Below, piece after piece: positions 34,873-47,053 of a DNA stretch of 47,877 bases. Source of the DNA: Smittium culicis. Taxonomy: Eukaryota; Kickxellomycota; Harpellomycetes; Harpellales; Legeriomycetaceae. The stretch is taken from the NCBI GenBank assembly GCA_001970855.1, contig LSSN01002864.1, positions 1 to 47,877 of the forward strand, read 5' to 3'. Made by a program: the position numbers and the translations under genes. Position 1 is the first letter of the stretch, and each line of letters opens with the position of its first letter. Below the pieces are notes generated by a model, which made no database searches, was not told the origin of the DNA, and saw only the letters and a program-made list of their open reading frames with translations.

Positions 34873-37106
34873 ATGCCAAGAGAAATAATAACAATCCAAA
34901 CTGGACAATGCGGAAATCAAAGTACGATATATTTATTTTTTAATTTTTATTTACCCTCTTTAATCGCCATAAGCTGTATTTTCTCCCAATTTAAAATGCT
35001 GTTACTATTATTGATATTTTCTTTTTACCATAGTTGGAAACGAATTCTGGTCTCATCTTTGTGCGGAACACGGAATTTGCGCTGATGGAACATTAGAGGA
35101 ATATGCTACAGAAGGTGTAGATAGAAAGGACGTTTTCTTTTACCAAGTATGTCCGTTGATCATAAGCTAAATATTTTTCTCTATTTTTCTGTTTTTTTTT
35201 TCTTTACAATCTTATTTATATTCCCGTAAATAGGCTGATGATGATCATTATATCCCTAGAACAATTCTTCTTGATCTCGAACCCAGAGTAAAACACTGTT
35301 TTATTTTTTTACTCTTTTAACAAATCCTCTCTAATTAAGCTGAAAAGAAATAATTCCTTTAAATTAGGTCATTAACAATATTTTACAATCCCGATATGCA
35401 AATTTATATAACCCTGAAAATATATATACCACTGAACAAGGCAGTGGCGCCGGAAATAATTGGGCAATGGGCTACTCACAAGGCGAAAAGATATGGGAAG
35501 ATATTCTAGACATTGTTGATAGAGAAACTGAGAATAGTGACTCTCTCGAGGTATAAATTCTTTTTTTTTTTACATTGCTATTATCTCTTACAAAAATACA
35601 AACAGATATCGACTAACTCTAGTCATTAAATATAATAAACACATTCTGGTTTATTTATAAAAAAAATAATGTAGGGCTTTAGTTTATTACATTCTATTGC
35701 TGGTGGTACAGGTTCAGGCCTTGGCTCTTTCATTTTAGAAAGAATGAGCGATAGATACGAAAAAAAACTACTACAAACATACTCTGTATTTCCTAACAAT
35801 GAAGATACATCAGATGTTGTCGTTCAGCCTTATAACAGCCTGTTAACTCTACGAAGACTAACTGAAAATGCTGACTGTGTGGTAATACTTTTTTTTTTTA
35901 CTTCTTAAGTATTCTTTATATATTTCCAAACCTTCATACTTATTCTTTTTTTTCTTTTACAAAGACTGTTCTTGATAACGCCGCTCTAAATAGAATTGTT
36001 GCAGATCGCTTACATATTCAAAATCCCGACTTTGTTCAAACAAATCAACTTGTAAGCTATTTTATTTATCAAACACTTCTTTCTTTGGTCAATCAATAAC
36101 TATGTTGATTATTTATAGCTTTAAAATTTATTTTTATTTTAACGCTTTTATTATTCAGGTTTCCTCTGTAATGACTTCTAGCACCATCACTCTTCGATAT
36201 CCTAGTTATATGAACAACGATCTTTCAAGCCTGATTGCGCCCCTTATCCCTGTTCCAACTTGTCATTATCTGATGACTGCATATACACCATTTACTAGCG
36301 ATAAAGTTGAAAAGGTTTCACAATTATTTATAATCTATTAATATTTATATTTTATGTCTTCTTTCTTCCCCATTCTCACACATATTTTCTTTTACTTTAT
36401 TTTTAGGCTAAAGCTATTCGTAAAACTACTGTTCTTGATGTTATGAGAAGGCTATTACAATCTAAAAATAAAATGGTCTCTACCGCTACGACGAAAAAAA
36501 ATTGTTATATATCCATTTTGAATATTATCCAAGGCGAAGCTGATCCAACTGAAGTTCACAAATCCCTCTTAAGAATTCGTGAAAGATGTGCTGAACAAAT
36601 GATACCATGGGGCCCTGCTAGCATTCAAGTTGCTTTATCGAAAAAAAGCCCTTATGTACAAACATCCCATCGTGTTAGTGGGCTTATGATTGCAAATCAC
36701 ACAAGCATTGCTTCGGTAACCTTTTTTTAATCATTAATGCCAATCGCCAGTCGCTTTATACTAACCCTTCTTTATACTTTTCATGGTGCATACTTTAGCT
36801 ATTTAAAAGAACAGTCGATCAATATGACCGCCTTCGTAAAAGAAATGCATTTTTGGATATGTATAAACGCGAGGCTATTTTTTCTGATGGATTAGAAGAA
36901 TTTGATGATTCTAGGTAATGATTATACTGATTAATTATCATTTATGCTTTATAAACTACTACAAATTGTTTACTACATAGCTTTGATATATTTTTACTTA
37001 ATTATAACTTATATTTATTTATTTTTTCTTCATTAGAGCCGTTGTAACTGACTTGATAAGAGAATATGCATCCTGCGAAGAACCTGGTTATTTATCAGTT
37101 AACTGA
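34873..37106 (+). CDS. TUB4: Gamma-tubulin (10 exons)
   Basis: Gamma-tubulin (Tub4, gtb1 or TUBG) nucleates microtubules at the spindle pole body. Ten exons join to 447 aa, close to the usual 450: 34873-34921, 35034-35146, 35234-35287, 35368-35550, 35675-35881, 35965-36051, 36159-36314, 36407-36715, 36799-36914 and 37037-37106. The protein begins [16 protein letters not shown]. The exon 1/2 junction restores QIGNEFW, exon 5 has the GTP-binding GGTGSG loop and TYSVFPN, exon 6 has DRLHIQNP, exon 8 has [18 protein letters not shown] and exon 9 has QYDRLRKR. The first and last introns interrupt codons; the other junctions are phase 0. Donors are varied (GTACGA, GTATGT, GTAAAA, GTATAA, GTAATA, GTAAGC, GTTTCA, GTAACC, GTAATG) and all acceptors are AG. 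The C-terminal tail is short. No key residue appears lost. Confidence 0.95.
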
Positions 37107-39891
37107 AACCCATTATTTTCCACGCTTTTAATTATGTCTCATAATTATGACAATCAAACTCTTTATTTACCCGATAGTTTTATGCTTAATTAGGAATTTT
37201 TTTCCTAGATGTTTTTGATACTCTGTAAGTCATTAGATTTGCTTGTTGACTACCTCTTTTTACATCAACCACAATATTTTATAGCTTACAATTTAAATTT
37301 TTTAGTAAATAATTATCGGTTTCAATCCCGCTTATCTATACTAATTTAAAATATCTATGTTTAATTTTCTGTGTTATTATATATATCAAATCGACTGTAT
37401 TTTAATCGCTGTGTATGTACATACACTTTTTAATTTTTAGCAAATCTCTAATATATGAATACAATATGTTTTTAAATGAATCTACAGAGTCTATATTTTA
37501 ATTGAATTCATATTGCATCTATTAAAACCTCGCAGCAAAAAATATATAAAATTCTCAGCACAAAAAAAATATATCAAACACATCGCATGACTAAGACTGT
37601 AATTCAATCTCAAATTCAAACCTATCTGTAGTTGTAAATATTAAATTGTACATTTATTTAATAAAATCAAAATCCAAACATAAAATTGAGTATATATTAT
37701 GTATAATAATGTATTATATTATTATCTCCTTCTATCTAGAAATTTTCCAGTGGCATTTATTAAAATATGATTGGAATACAAAAATTATTTTTATATAACA
37801 TGATGATCGCTATCCACAATGTATTTATTTATCATAAGCTTTACAGAAAAATAAAACGAAGATTAAACTAGAATATTATAGATAATAACTTACAAATTAA
37901 GATAGAGAAGTCTTTTTACGCATCGATTTTAAATCAAAAGTTCCAAAATAATTTTATTTTGATTAATTTGCTATTAATTTGATATTTGATGGTTATATAA
38001 AAATTAAATATAATATATTTATAAACCAAAACTAAAGTTTTTTGGATAATTTTTTAAAACTTTATTATATATGGCTTTTTTTATCTGAATCAAGGAATTG
38101 CTTTATGAATTAGAGGCTCTGTATAGCATAAATGTAAAATTTAAATAGATATTTTATTGATTTTTAATCATTTCAATAACAAATTTATTTATTTACAAGA
38201 TTGTTTATTTTTTTTCTTATTCACTAAAATAGTTATAAATTACATCAAATAACTGATCTTTTAATGCATTTATAAGCATATTTTATTCAAACACTTTTTT
38301 TTTCTTTAAAAGCAGATTAAATTATTAATAACCTAAAAAAATGTAAGTTTTCCATTAGAAAATGTAATCAAAGTTTTGTTTAAGTAAAAAGTGAATATTA
38401 TTTTCTTAAGCGACAATTATATGCAATATGTTTTTTAACTATATCAATAATTATAAATCTAACGCTTTATATATAGGTCGCACATTTAATCTTTATTTAT
38501 ATATTGCTTTCCCTATTTTTTTCATTCAAATTTTGTATAAAATTGACACTCTTGTTATTTTTAGCGCTTCGTTTTTAAAATATATTTTCCAGAATGTATT
38601 ATTAATATTCAAGGTGTATTAAATTAATAATTTTACTTCATTAACTAGAATTTATAAAATCACCTATTCATACATTAAAAATATCTTTTAAACTGTTATC
38701 TTTTTTTTTTTAGTATAGATCGATTCAAGAATTTGTGCTTATTAGACCGTAAAATTGGTTTTTTTAAAACCATGGACCCTGATTAAAGATAAAATCCGAG
38801 AAAAACTATTCTTAACATTTACTTTATATTTCTATCCTCTTTTTTTATAAATCTATTATGGTATAGGAGCTCATTCAATTGACATAAATTATTAATTAGA
38901 ATCCTAATTATAAATAAGCGCTGATAACTGAATAAATTTACAATATTCTATTAATATTTAATAAAGCAAAGATCAAATAAATTAAACTAAACTCCTCGTT
39001 TGTTGTCTATTTTTATCTAATACTATAGAAATTATAAAAAAAAAGAATACGAATCTTTATTTATCTCATATTTCCAAGTTTGAATTTAATGTGGTATAAA
39101 TTTTAGTTCATTATCTAAATCGAGTACTCTTGTGATATTTAAATCATTTTCTAAACAACAATCAATAAAGAGCTTGTTTTTTTTTTTGCTGTGGTAAGTG
39201 ATAATTTAACTTTTCGAATTTCTTTGAGCTTAACCCTAACGAATATTTAGCATAAATTTTTTTTTATAATTAATATTTTTTACTTTTAATTTGAATAAGT
39301 ATAATATTTTTAAATATACTTAAATTATACAATTTCATACTAATTTTTAGCTGATAAAATTAATTTGATCGAATTTAATAAGTTATGGTCATTATATGAA
39401 ATATTTACACAAAAATTAATAGAAAATAATGTAAAGCAAATATGATTAGGGGAAAATTTGTGGTTTATTAGAATTCTTATATTATTTTTTCAAAAAAAAA
39501 AATTAAGATAATATTATGGCACAATAACACCTTTAGCAAAAAAATTAATCAGTATAAATGTTCAGATAATCTTATGTTACTGATAGGGTATATTAAACAT
39601 CTTTGATAAAAATTGGTAGCTTATAAAGCTCTTTCTTTGTCAAATGAATTTTTTCATATCAAAATCAATGAATTTGGCGAATTTAATTTTTTTTTACTCG
39701 ATAATTAGAAGTATAATTCGCGAATTAAAAAAAAGCCATTATTAAAACGCATTTGATAAGTTTTAAAATACTCAAAATTTGTACGTTCCATTTTAATTTA
39801 ATTACAATTTCATAACTAATTTTATATTCTCCGTGTGGGATAAAATCAATTACTTTGGTATTAATAAATTATATCCTTAGTACTATAATAC

Positions 39892-39939
39892 AAGTTTATA
39901 AGTTTATAAGTTTATAAGTTTATAAATTTATAAATTTAT
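39892..39939 (+). repeat. Octamer tandem repeat, six units
   Basis: AAGTTTAT occurs four times in perfect tandem, followed by two AAATTTAT units. Together they make a 48-base minisatellite-like array in noncoding DNA. Confidence 0.9.
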
Positions 39940-42885
39940 GATGCTATGATTACTTTTATGCAATAATTAATTTAAAAATTCAAAATTTAATTTATTTGAC
40001 CTGAAAACTACAATATATTTTATACTCCTACACATATCCGCTAATGTGTTTGAAAAAGAAAAAAGAAGAAAAATTACTGTTTCTGAATATAGAAATTTTT
40101 TTAAATAAAACGAGAACGAGAAACTCTATTCATAGGCACAAGTAGAGTATCCAAAATTATCGATTCATAATCGAAGTATATTTTTTACAATAATTAGATT
40201 ATGTATTTGTAACTTATACAGGAAAAATCTTTTTTTAAACAAATGAATTCTTAAATTTTATACTCGATATACAAGTAGCTCGAAATAGAGGTATCAATCT
40301 CCACTAATAATTCATTTCCAAAATATTTTTATGTACGCTATGGTTAAGCTAATTATTATGCATTTAACTTATAAATAATATGAAATGATACTCGCGTTTA
40401 AAATGTGTAAAACTGATTTATGATAAATTTTACAAGACTTAATCGATATTCACAATTATATTCAATTAATTTATAGATATCTTACATTAGGCGAGGAATG
40501 AAAATTTTAATCATAAATTATATACGAAATTTTTTAGTTCCAAAGAAAAGAATACTGGAAAGAAATTTTTGATTAAATGTTCTTGACCTACAAGCGTAAA
40601 AGCGGTGAATAAATTTCTATATTATAAGCCCATTTATTATCATTAAATTCATAAGATTAATCGATTTACATCTCTTTTGAAAAATTTATTAATGGAAATA
40701 GTTTAATTTTGGTGTATCACAGCGATTAATCAGATATAGTGCTACCTTAAGTCATTCCTCTGCTCCCTCAGTAATTTTAAAATCATTTTTATACAAGTAA
40801 TAAAGTTTGATTCTTGCCAAAAAATTACATTTTCCGAATAATTTTATTAATTATAGTATGAAAAGTAGAGTACTTTTAATGATTCAAAAATTACATACTT
40901 TCTATTACCTCTGAATTTCGTACGAAAAATTTAAACCTAGTTCTGCTCTGGTTTTTACAATTAATTTATCCTATACTATAAAAAATTCCAACCTCTCGAA
41001 TTTTTAAATTTAGAATACACAAACATTTTTATCTTTAAATTATTTTCTTAAATCTCTAAAATAATAAAAAAATTAACATTTTCAGTATTTATTCAAGTTC
41101 CTACAGTCGAAATTTACTCTGTTTCTCTGAAATTTAATAAAAAAATCAAGTAAAATTAGCTTTTGAAAGCACAAGAAAAGTAATTTTAAATATTATAACT
41201 AAAATAATTCATTTAAATTCCTAGTAATCAAAATAGATGCTCCGGTTCCGATGTCTTGAAAATTTTTTAATAGCTGAAAGACTCGATTAGATTTATTTGA
41301 AAGTTTAAATTAATTTTTCTTGATATAATTTTGAACCACAATATTCTACGAAATTCACTGAATTGGGGCTTTTTTTACATTTCAGAATTGAAACAATAAA
41401 ATTTATTGATAATATTAATTCATTTAAAAAAATTTTTTAATCATCCTAAAGAAATAACTTTTTTCTTTTATATGCTCATCAGTCCCTTCAAGAAACTTCA
41501 AAGCTGATTTTATTGACAGAATCGATCTATTGATATTTTTGTATGTCTTTTTCCCTCTCATATTGCTATTTATGAATACTTTGAAGTAATAAAAGTTTAT
41601 GAATTCATAGTATAATATCGCAGATAATCTATTTCTGCATTAATGCACATTTATTTTATAAATAAAAGGTCAATATTTACTCGCATAAAATGAAAATTCA
41701 TGTTTATAAACAGAAATTTCAGGGTAATTTATCTCCAATATTCCAGTAAATTTAAGATATTTTTTTGATACTTAAAAATAAATATCATCAAAAAACCCAC
41801 TGTCAACAAAAAGGACTCGCTGTTTTTATTTTTTATTCTTTATAAAAATAATTGATATATGTGCACTTAACCTTCAACCTATCTCAATCGTGTTGAATAT
41901 TTTTATTTTGGTTAAAGTTAACCCTGAAAGAAAACTAATTTTTGATTCTCGGAATTCATTAAATCTTTGCATTTGAAAAGCCTTTAATTAAAATGTTTAA
42001 TTAAAATTGCGTATATTAAATACATTAAATCTTAAAATTAAGTATTAATTAGACCTGAAAAAACTAATTTATATTTAATCTTATTAAATAATTAATGGAC
42101 TCAAATTTCTAGTTTCCAAAACTTTCATAATAATGAATTTTTCAATGAAAAAAAATAGAAAAAGATTAACTATTTTATAAAAAAATTTTATAATTTGGCT
42201 TTAGCAGAAAAAATGAAAATTTTATTTATATCTAGAGAATAAAATGCACAAAATATAATGTTTTTTAAAGTAAATTATTTCAATTGATTTTTAGTTTCGA
42301 TCAAATAAGCTTAAAGAAAATTAAAACAGGTGTCGATATATAAAAAAAGCAAATTAAAAATTAATATTGCCTAAATAATAACGAAATAATGGAGCTGTTT
42401 TAAATATTTAGTTTTTACCAATTTCGCCTCAAAAATTTAGTTATAATTTACGCAATAGATCTAGGTACAGAATAAATGAAATTTGAGAAATTTAACAAAA
42501 AAATCTCAGATATTTAAAATATTTTGTTATTTTGTAGTTATTAGGATCTATTGAGAATATATTTGAAACGAATATTAGATTATATTATGGCTAAATATTT
42601 TTAGATATCTAAAAATATTTATCGTTTAAAAGAATCTTTATGAAGCAAAAATAATTTTCAAAGCAATTATTAGCCACTCTAAAAAAATATAGAGACAAAA
42701 TTATTAATATTATACGATTAAAAATTGATATTCTCAGCCAATAATATAGTTAATTTATTATTAAATTATATATGAAACGAATAAATTTAGGTATACTTTT
42801 AATTATCCACACTTTAGCATCTTCATATTCAGCATTATTTAAACTTCCAATAGAAAATAAGTGTTATGCTAGGGCGAATTTGATA

Positions 42886-43079
42886 AATGGAAGATTATTT
42901 TGAAGAGTGGAACTTTTATTAAAAATTTCCTACTCATCACCTTAGCTTTTATTTTAAAAAAAATTGAGAAATTATCATCAAATTAATTATTTGATACAAT
43001 CAATAACTTTATCTAATTCACATAAACAAATAGTATTTTCATCAAAAAAAACCCCCATCTCGCTTAAGATTATCCAATA
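42886..43079 (+). mobile_element. Inverted-repeat element family Q, copy 2
   Basis: About 194 bases. The left end ATGGAAGATTATTTTGAAGA continues with GTGGAACTTTTA. The right end CATCTCGCTTAAGATTATCC is its imperfect complement. The middle GAAATTATCATCAAATTAAT, then TTTATCTAATTCACATAAAC, aligns along its whole length with the element at 46069-46260. There is no coding capacity. Confidence 0.6.
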
Positions 43080-44097
43080 TACAAAATTAACGTCAAAATT
43101 TTTATTAAGCATGCTTTTTTCTAAGTTCTAGATATTTAATCATAAACTATGTATATTTTATAATATCTAATACTAAATTAAATCATTAAATCCATTTCTG
43201 AAGTAATTAAAAAAAATTAACTAATATTTAATATTAGTATATGAAAAATTAATACTATAATATGTTTATTCACGTCGTTGAGTAAAGTAGTTAAAGTATA
43301 ATCAATATTAAAATTTTCATTTTCCTTTTTCAAAAAATAATAAAGACAATTTAGTATGTTTTTTCTGCTTTCAATTTAATTTTATTAGTTCATTTTTAAT
43401 AACCGTAATTTTCATGCACTTTAAGCCTAATTAAATAGTTTTCTAAATTTATTCTCATATTTTCCAATAAAATTCGATATTCAATTCATTTTATTATTTA
43501 TTAAATAATTTAGATTTTATTCTTAATATAATTCAATTGAATTTATTCAATATTTATCCTTAAATTAATCAAATAATTCCATCTCTTAACTAAAAAATAA
43601 ACAAATTTTAGCTATATTATATTTATATGTTTAGAATTTAAAAAATTTGAATATATATTTAACTTAAATTTATGATCATTATTGAAACTAATAATAAACG
43701 AACTAAATTTTGGTATTTTCTAAGTTAAAATAAACTGTTTATTATATTATAATCATTATTTAATTTTAAAATATTAAAATATCACATTGTAAATATGTAA
43801 ATATAATCGAAAGATTTTAAATTTTTTTTATATAACTTTTATAATTATTAATAAAATTTAGACGATATTGGAAAATAAACTGCTGTAAGTGTTTGAAAAT
43901 ACATTATATCTATTATGATAAAAAATTAATGGGTTTTATCTTAAATATTAAAGCTAGTAGTTAAAAAAAGCACTGATTCTTGAAATATATAAAGTATAAA
44001 TAAAAATTTTACCTTTTATATAATTGTAAAAAACAAATTATTTAATTCATTTGATATTTTGTACTTTAAAATTGGATATATTTTGTGATGTATCATA

Positions 44098-44202
44098 CTA
44101 ACCAGTTTTCGCAGCGGCAATTTCGGTGCGAGGTACAAGTTCGGGGATATATGAGATTTTAGGATCCTTAGCGTTATTATCTGAAACATATTTTGGCGTC
44201 AT
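44098..44202 (-). CDS. 34-aa micro-ORF or first exon, unknown
   Basis: An ATG at 44202 opens a 34-codon frame ending in TAG at 44100-44098. Its G+C content, by eye, roughly doubles exactly at the ATG and drops at the stop, as expected of a real coding exon in this genome. The product starts MTPKYVSDNNAKDPKISYIP and continues ELVPRTEIAAAKTG. It is soluble with no membrane segment, and I do not recognise it. GTTAGT (44102) or GTATGA (44098) could be splice donors, making this a first exon, but no matching GC-raised exon was found in the next kilobase. It could also be a gene relic. Confidence 0.35.
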   Translation of the reverse strand: MTPKYVSDNNAKDPKISYIPELVPRTEIAAAKTG

Positions 44203-45039
44203 TTTAATATAAAGAATTGTGTTTTTAAAAACTTTATTGGATTATTTAGTTTGATCTTAATATAAATAATTCAGTTTATATAATCTTAATCAAGTAGAAT
44301 ATAAAGTTGGTGAAATTTTGTAAAAAGCTTTTTATTATTTACTTATTTATTTTGTTTGAGTATATTATTTTAGGGAAATATAAGATTTATAATGAATGAA
44401 GAGAGATTTATTGTTATTATAAAATAGCATTTAAAATAAGAAATGTTTATTATTTTTTTTATCATTTTTTTTAGTTAGTTAAGTTAAATTGGAATAAATT
44501 TTATTTTATTTTTCTTTAAGTATAGTACTATTTATCTATAAAAAAAACTCCTTGCCTCAAAAAATGTATTTTTGAGTCACTATTTTTATAAAAGAAATTT
44601 ATATACTGTTCTGTACCTTCCACCCGTATTCTAAAAGCAGTTTTTTCTAGGATTAAACTTCGAATTATGACCGAAATCTTAATCAAAATAATGATTCGAT
44701 TTTCTTTTTTTATCGTTACATATTTATCAGCCATGATTTTATCTATTATAATCGAATTTATAATAAGGTTTTTGAACAGTGTAAAACTAAAATTCTTTGT
44801 AGCTTGATTTATCTAATTGAACATCTAGAAGCTTATTTCTTTGTGTTAATTTATTATTGATTTGCACAGGTTTTATTTATTAATAGTTAAGCTGATTAAT
44901 TTTTAGGAGAAATTATTCTGACAATAAATTAATGAATGATAAAGCAGATTAAAATCATCTTGATAATTTGCAATTTTTATATATCATAATTCTACATAAT
45001 TTAAAATATTCACGGCTTTTTTAAAAAAGGCTTTATTTT

Positions 45040-45066
45040 ATAATAATAATAATAATAATAATAATA
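45040..45066 (+). repeat. (TAA)n microsatellite
   Basis: About nine TAA units in perfect tandem. An ATG with a short GC-raised tail follows at once, but its frame closes after nine codons. Confidence 0.85.
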
Positions 45067-45870
45067 TGTCGGAGAATTCCTTGTCCTCCACCTAGCTTTT
45101 CATTTTAATAAATTTAGGCTAAGGATTTGGTTTGGGTTCTTATTGAGAAAAATAAAATAAAATAAATAAATAATAATAGTTCGTCACAAGTTTTAACAGC
45201 AATTTTTCAGGGTGTTATGAGTAAACAGATTTCCAACTTATTCTATTCTACTTGAATATTGAATTTTAAAACGCAATTAGTATAAAAAAATCATAAAAAA
45301 TTAATTAATTACCCACACGATAGTTGATTGTATTGAAAGGACAAAGTTTATTGATTTTATAGATTATTTATAAACATTTTAAGCAAATGTGTAGATTTTA
45401 TAAAGCTATTCTATATTTAAAAAAGTCTTTGACGAATTTAATGAATAAATAACGAATTACTTCACTAAAAACGCATTTAGTATAATAAAATTTGGCTTAG
45501 TTTTTATGTCATTGAGTATAAATATGTACAAGAGTTGCAACTTTCTACTTATTTGGATTTATAAATCTTTTATTTCTAAATATATAAACATTGATTGGAA
45601 TTATATAAACAAGTATAAAGTATATTTTTTTAATTCAAGCTCAAATTCATTATAAATGTATTATAAAACTTTTACTTAAATTATTTTAAGCAATTTAAAA
45701 AATTTAAACGTTTTCCCAAAAAATATCTGATATGAAAATTTCGAAAAAAATTAAAAATCAGAATGACAAAAAATTTAACATTAAAATTTATCACAAAATA
45801 ACATGAAGTATTGAAAATTTTTTATATCACAGGGAAAATAATAGAAAAGTTAAAAACCGAAATTATCTTG

Positions 45871-46072
45871 TATAAGGGAGATTCTTAGGAGAAGCGGAAC
45901 TTTTTTTCTTAGAAATTCTATTTGATTATTAATATTAGGTGAAGTTATTTGCAGTATCAGGTAAACAATTCGATGATAATTTCTATTAAGATTAAAAAAT
46001 AAAAGTAATACTGCTAAGTAGGAAAAACTTGATAGCAAAAGTGCTGCTCCTAGAAATTATCTGCCATATAGG
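45871..46072 (-). mobile_element. Family Q element, inverted partner
   Basis: About 200 bases. The left end GGGAGATTCTTAGGAGAAGC (from 45877) and the right end GTGCTGCTCCTAGAAATTAT then CTGCCATA are imperfect complements. The body is the reverse complement of the adjoining element at 46069-46260: both carry AAAGTAATACTGC and TTCGATGATAATTTC in this orientation. The two elements share only a few bases at the junction (CATATAGGAG). Confidence 0.65.
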
Positions 46073-46260
46073 AGATTATTTGGAGGATAGAAACTTGTAG
46101 TTAGTTTTTTCTACTTTGCAGTATTACTTTTATATAAATCGCATTGGAAATTATCATCGAATGAGTTATGTGACACAAAAAATATCTTTACCTAATTTAA
46201 ATAAGCAAATGTAATTTCTAAGAATATTGGTTCCGCTTCCTCTAAGAATATCCCATATGT
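46069..46260 (+). mobile_element. Family Q element, copy 1
   Basis: About 192 bases. It starts TAGGAGATTATTTGGAGGAT and ends GGTTCCGCTTCCTCTAAGAA then TATCCCATAT. It aligns in the same orientation with 42886-43079 and in inverted orientation with 45871-46072. It is noncoding, so it is classed as a non-autonomous inverted-repeat element. The superfamily is not determined, and a TA-type target site is only a guess. Confidence 0.65.
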
Positions 46261-46488
46261 TAATATTTTATATCATATTACTCTAAAGCAAATAAGTAAT
46301 TGAATGAATCTTGAATCTTGAGATTTAATAATTTTTATATGTATGCTCTTTATGAAGGAATCATTTTTTAGTCTAAAGTGTTATAGTGTAGGGTATATCA
46401 TAAAAATATTTTTGGCCAATAAGCAAAATCATTGCTTAATTTTAGCAAATGAAAATAACAAAATTACATATAAAATAGAAAAAATTAA

Positions 46489-46794
46489 AGATCAAAAGAT
46501 CTAAATTACTTTTCACACGCACTGGCAGTATGGGAAATACACAAATCAGTTGTAGAAAAAAACCTATCAAATGTAAACTTAGACAATAAAGCTTTATTCA
46601 TTCGCTGGAAATATAATGTAGAATTAATTTGTAAGCAATCACTCGCTTATAACCGAAAATCATCTATTAAAACTTGGGCAGCAAAAAACTGCCAATGGTT
46701 TATATTTAATTCTGGATTAACATACTCTGGAGGCCAATTAGTTTTTAATAACCTTTTGGAGCAGCCAGTCGAATCTTTGTATACTCTTAGCTAA
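46489..46794 (+). pseudogene. Open 101-codon coding-like fragment, unknown
   Basis: The frame is open for 101 codons between a TAA (46486) and the terminal TAA (46792-46794), and its base composition is clearly richer in G+C than the flanks. The conceptual peptide looks protein-like, with several Trp residues and a mixed composition: SHALAVWEIHKSVVEK near the start, ALFIRWKYNVELICKQ in the middle, then TWAAKNCQWFIFNSG and a final SLYTLS. There is no in-frame Met, so it is either the 3' exon of a spliced gene or a relic of a gene or transposon. I do not recognise the family. Confidence 0.4.
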
Positions 46795-46859
46795 TTTTAT
46801 TTAACTTTTAACTTGATAACCCTCATATATTTTGTTTCCTATAAACGAATTCTCAATAA

Positions 46860-47053
46860 AAAAAAAAAGCTTTTCAATCCCGCCTATAATGTAATCAATT
46901 ATTAAACTACAAAGCCAATAGCATTAAACTGCAACCAAGTGCTCTCATCACTCAGAATCTTCCATATAATTATCATAATTTTAATATATTTATGAAATTC
47001 AGATAACTATGTTTTGCTGATCAAAAATAGTCTGCCTCTCAAAAAAGTGTTAG
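46860..47053 (+). mobile_element. Decayed TTAA-type MITE, copy G
   Basis: The right end is recognisable: GCTGATCAAAAATAGTCTGC then AAAAAAGTG-TTAG. The left half keeps only TCCCGCCTATAATG. Borders are inferred from the ~195-base family length. It lies just past the open coding-like fragment. Confidence 0.4.

Noticed and set aside
38428..38622. 64-codon plus-strand frame
   Set aside because: Hydrophobic and AT-driven, with no composition shift at its borders.
44528..44734. 68-codon minus-strand frame starting MADKYVTIKKEN
   Set aside because: The start context and slight GC rise were tempting, but the rest is Ile-rich with no family pattern, so I could not support it as a gene. Transcript data could revive it.
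45066..45095. ATG with a nine-codon GC-raised frame (MSENSLSST) after the TAA array
   Set aside because: It closes after nine codons and has no clear donor or downstream exon.
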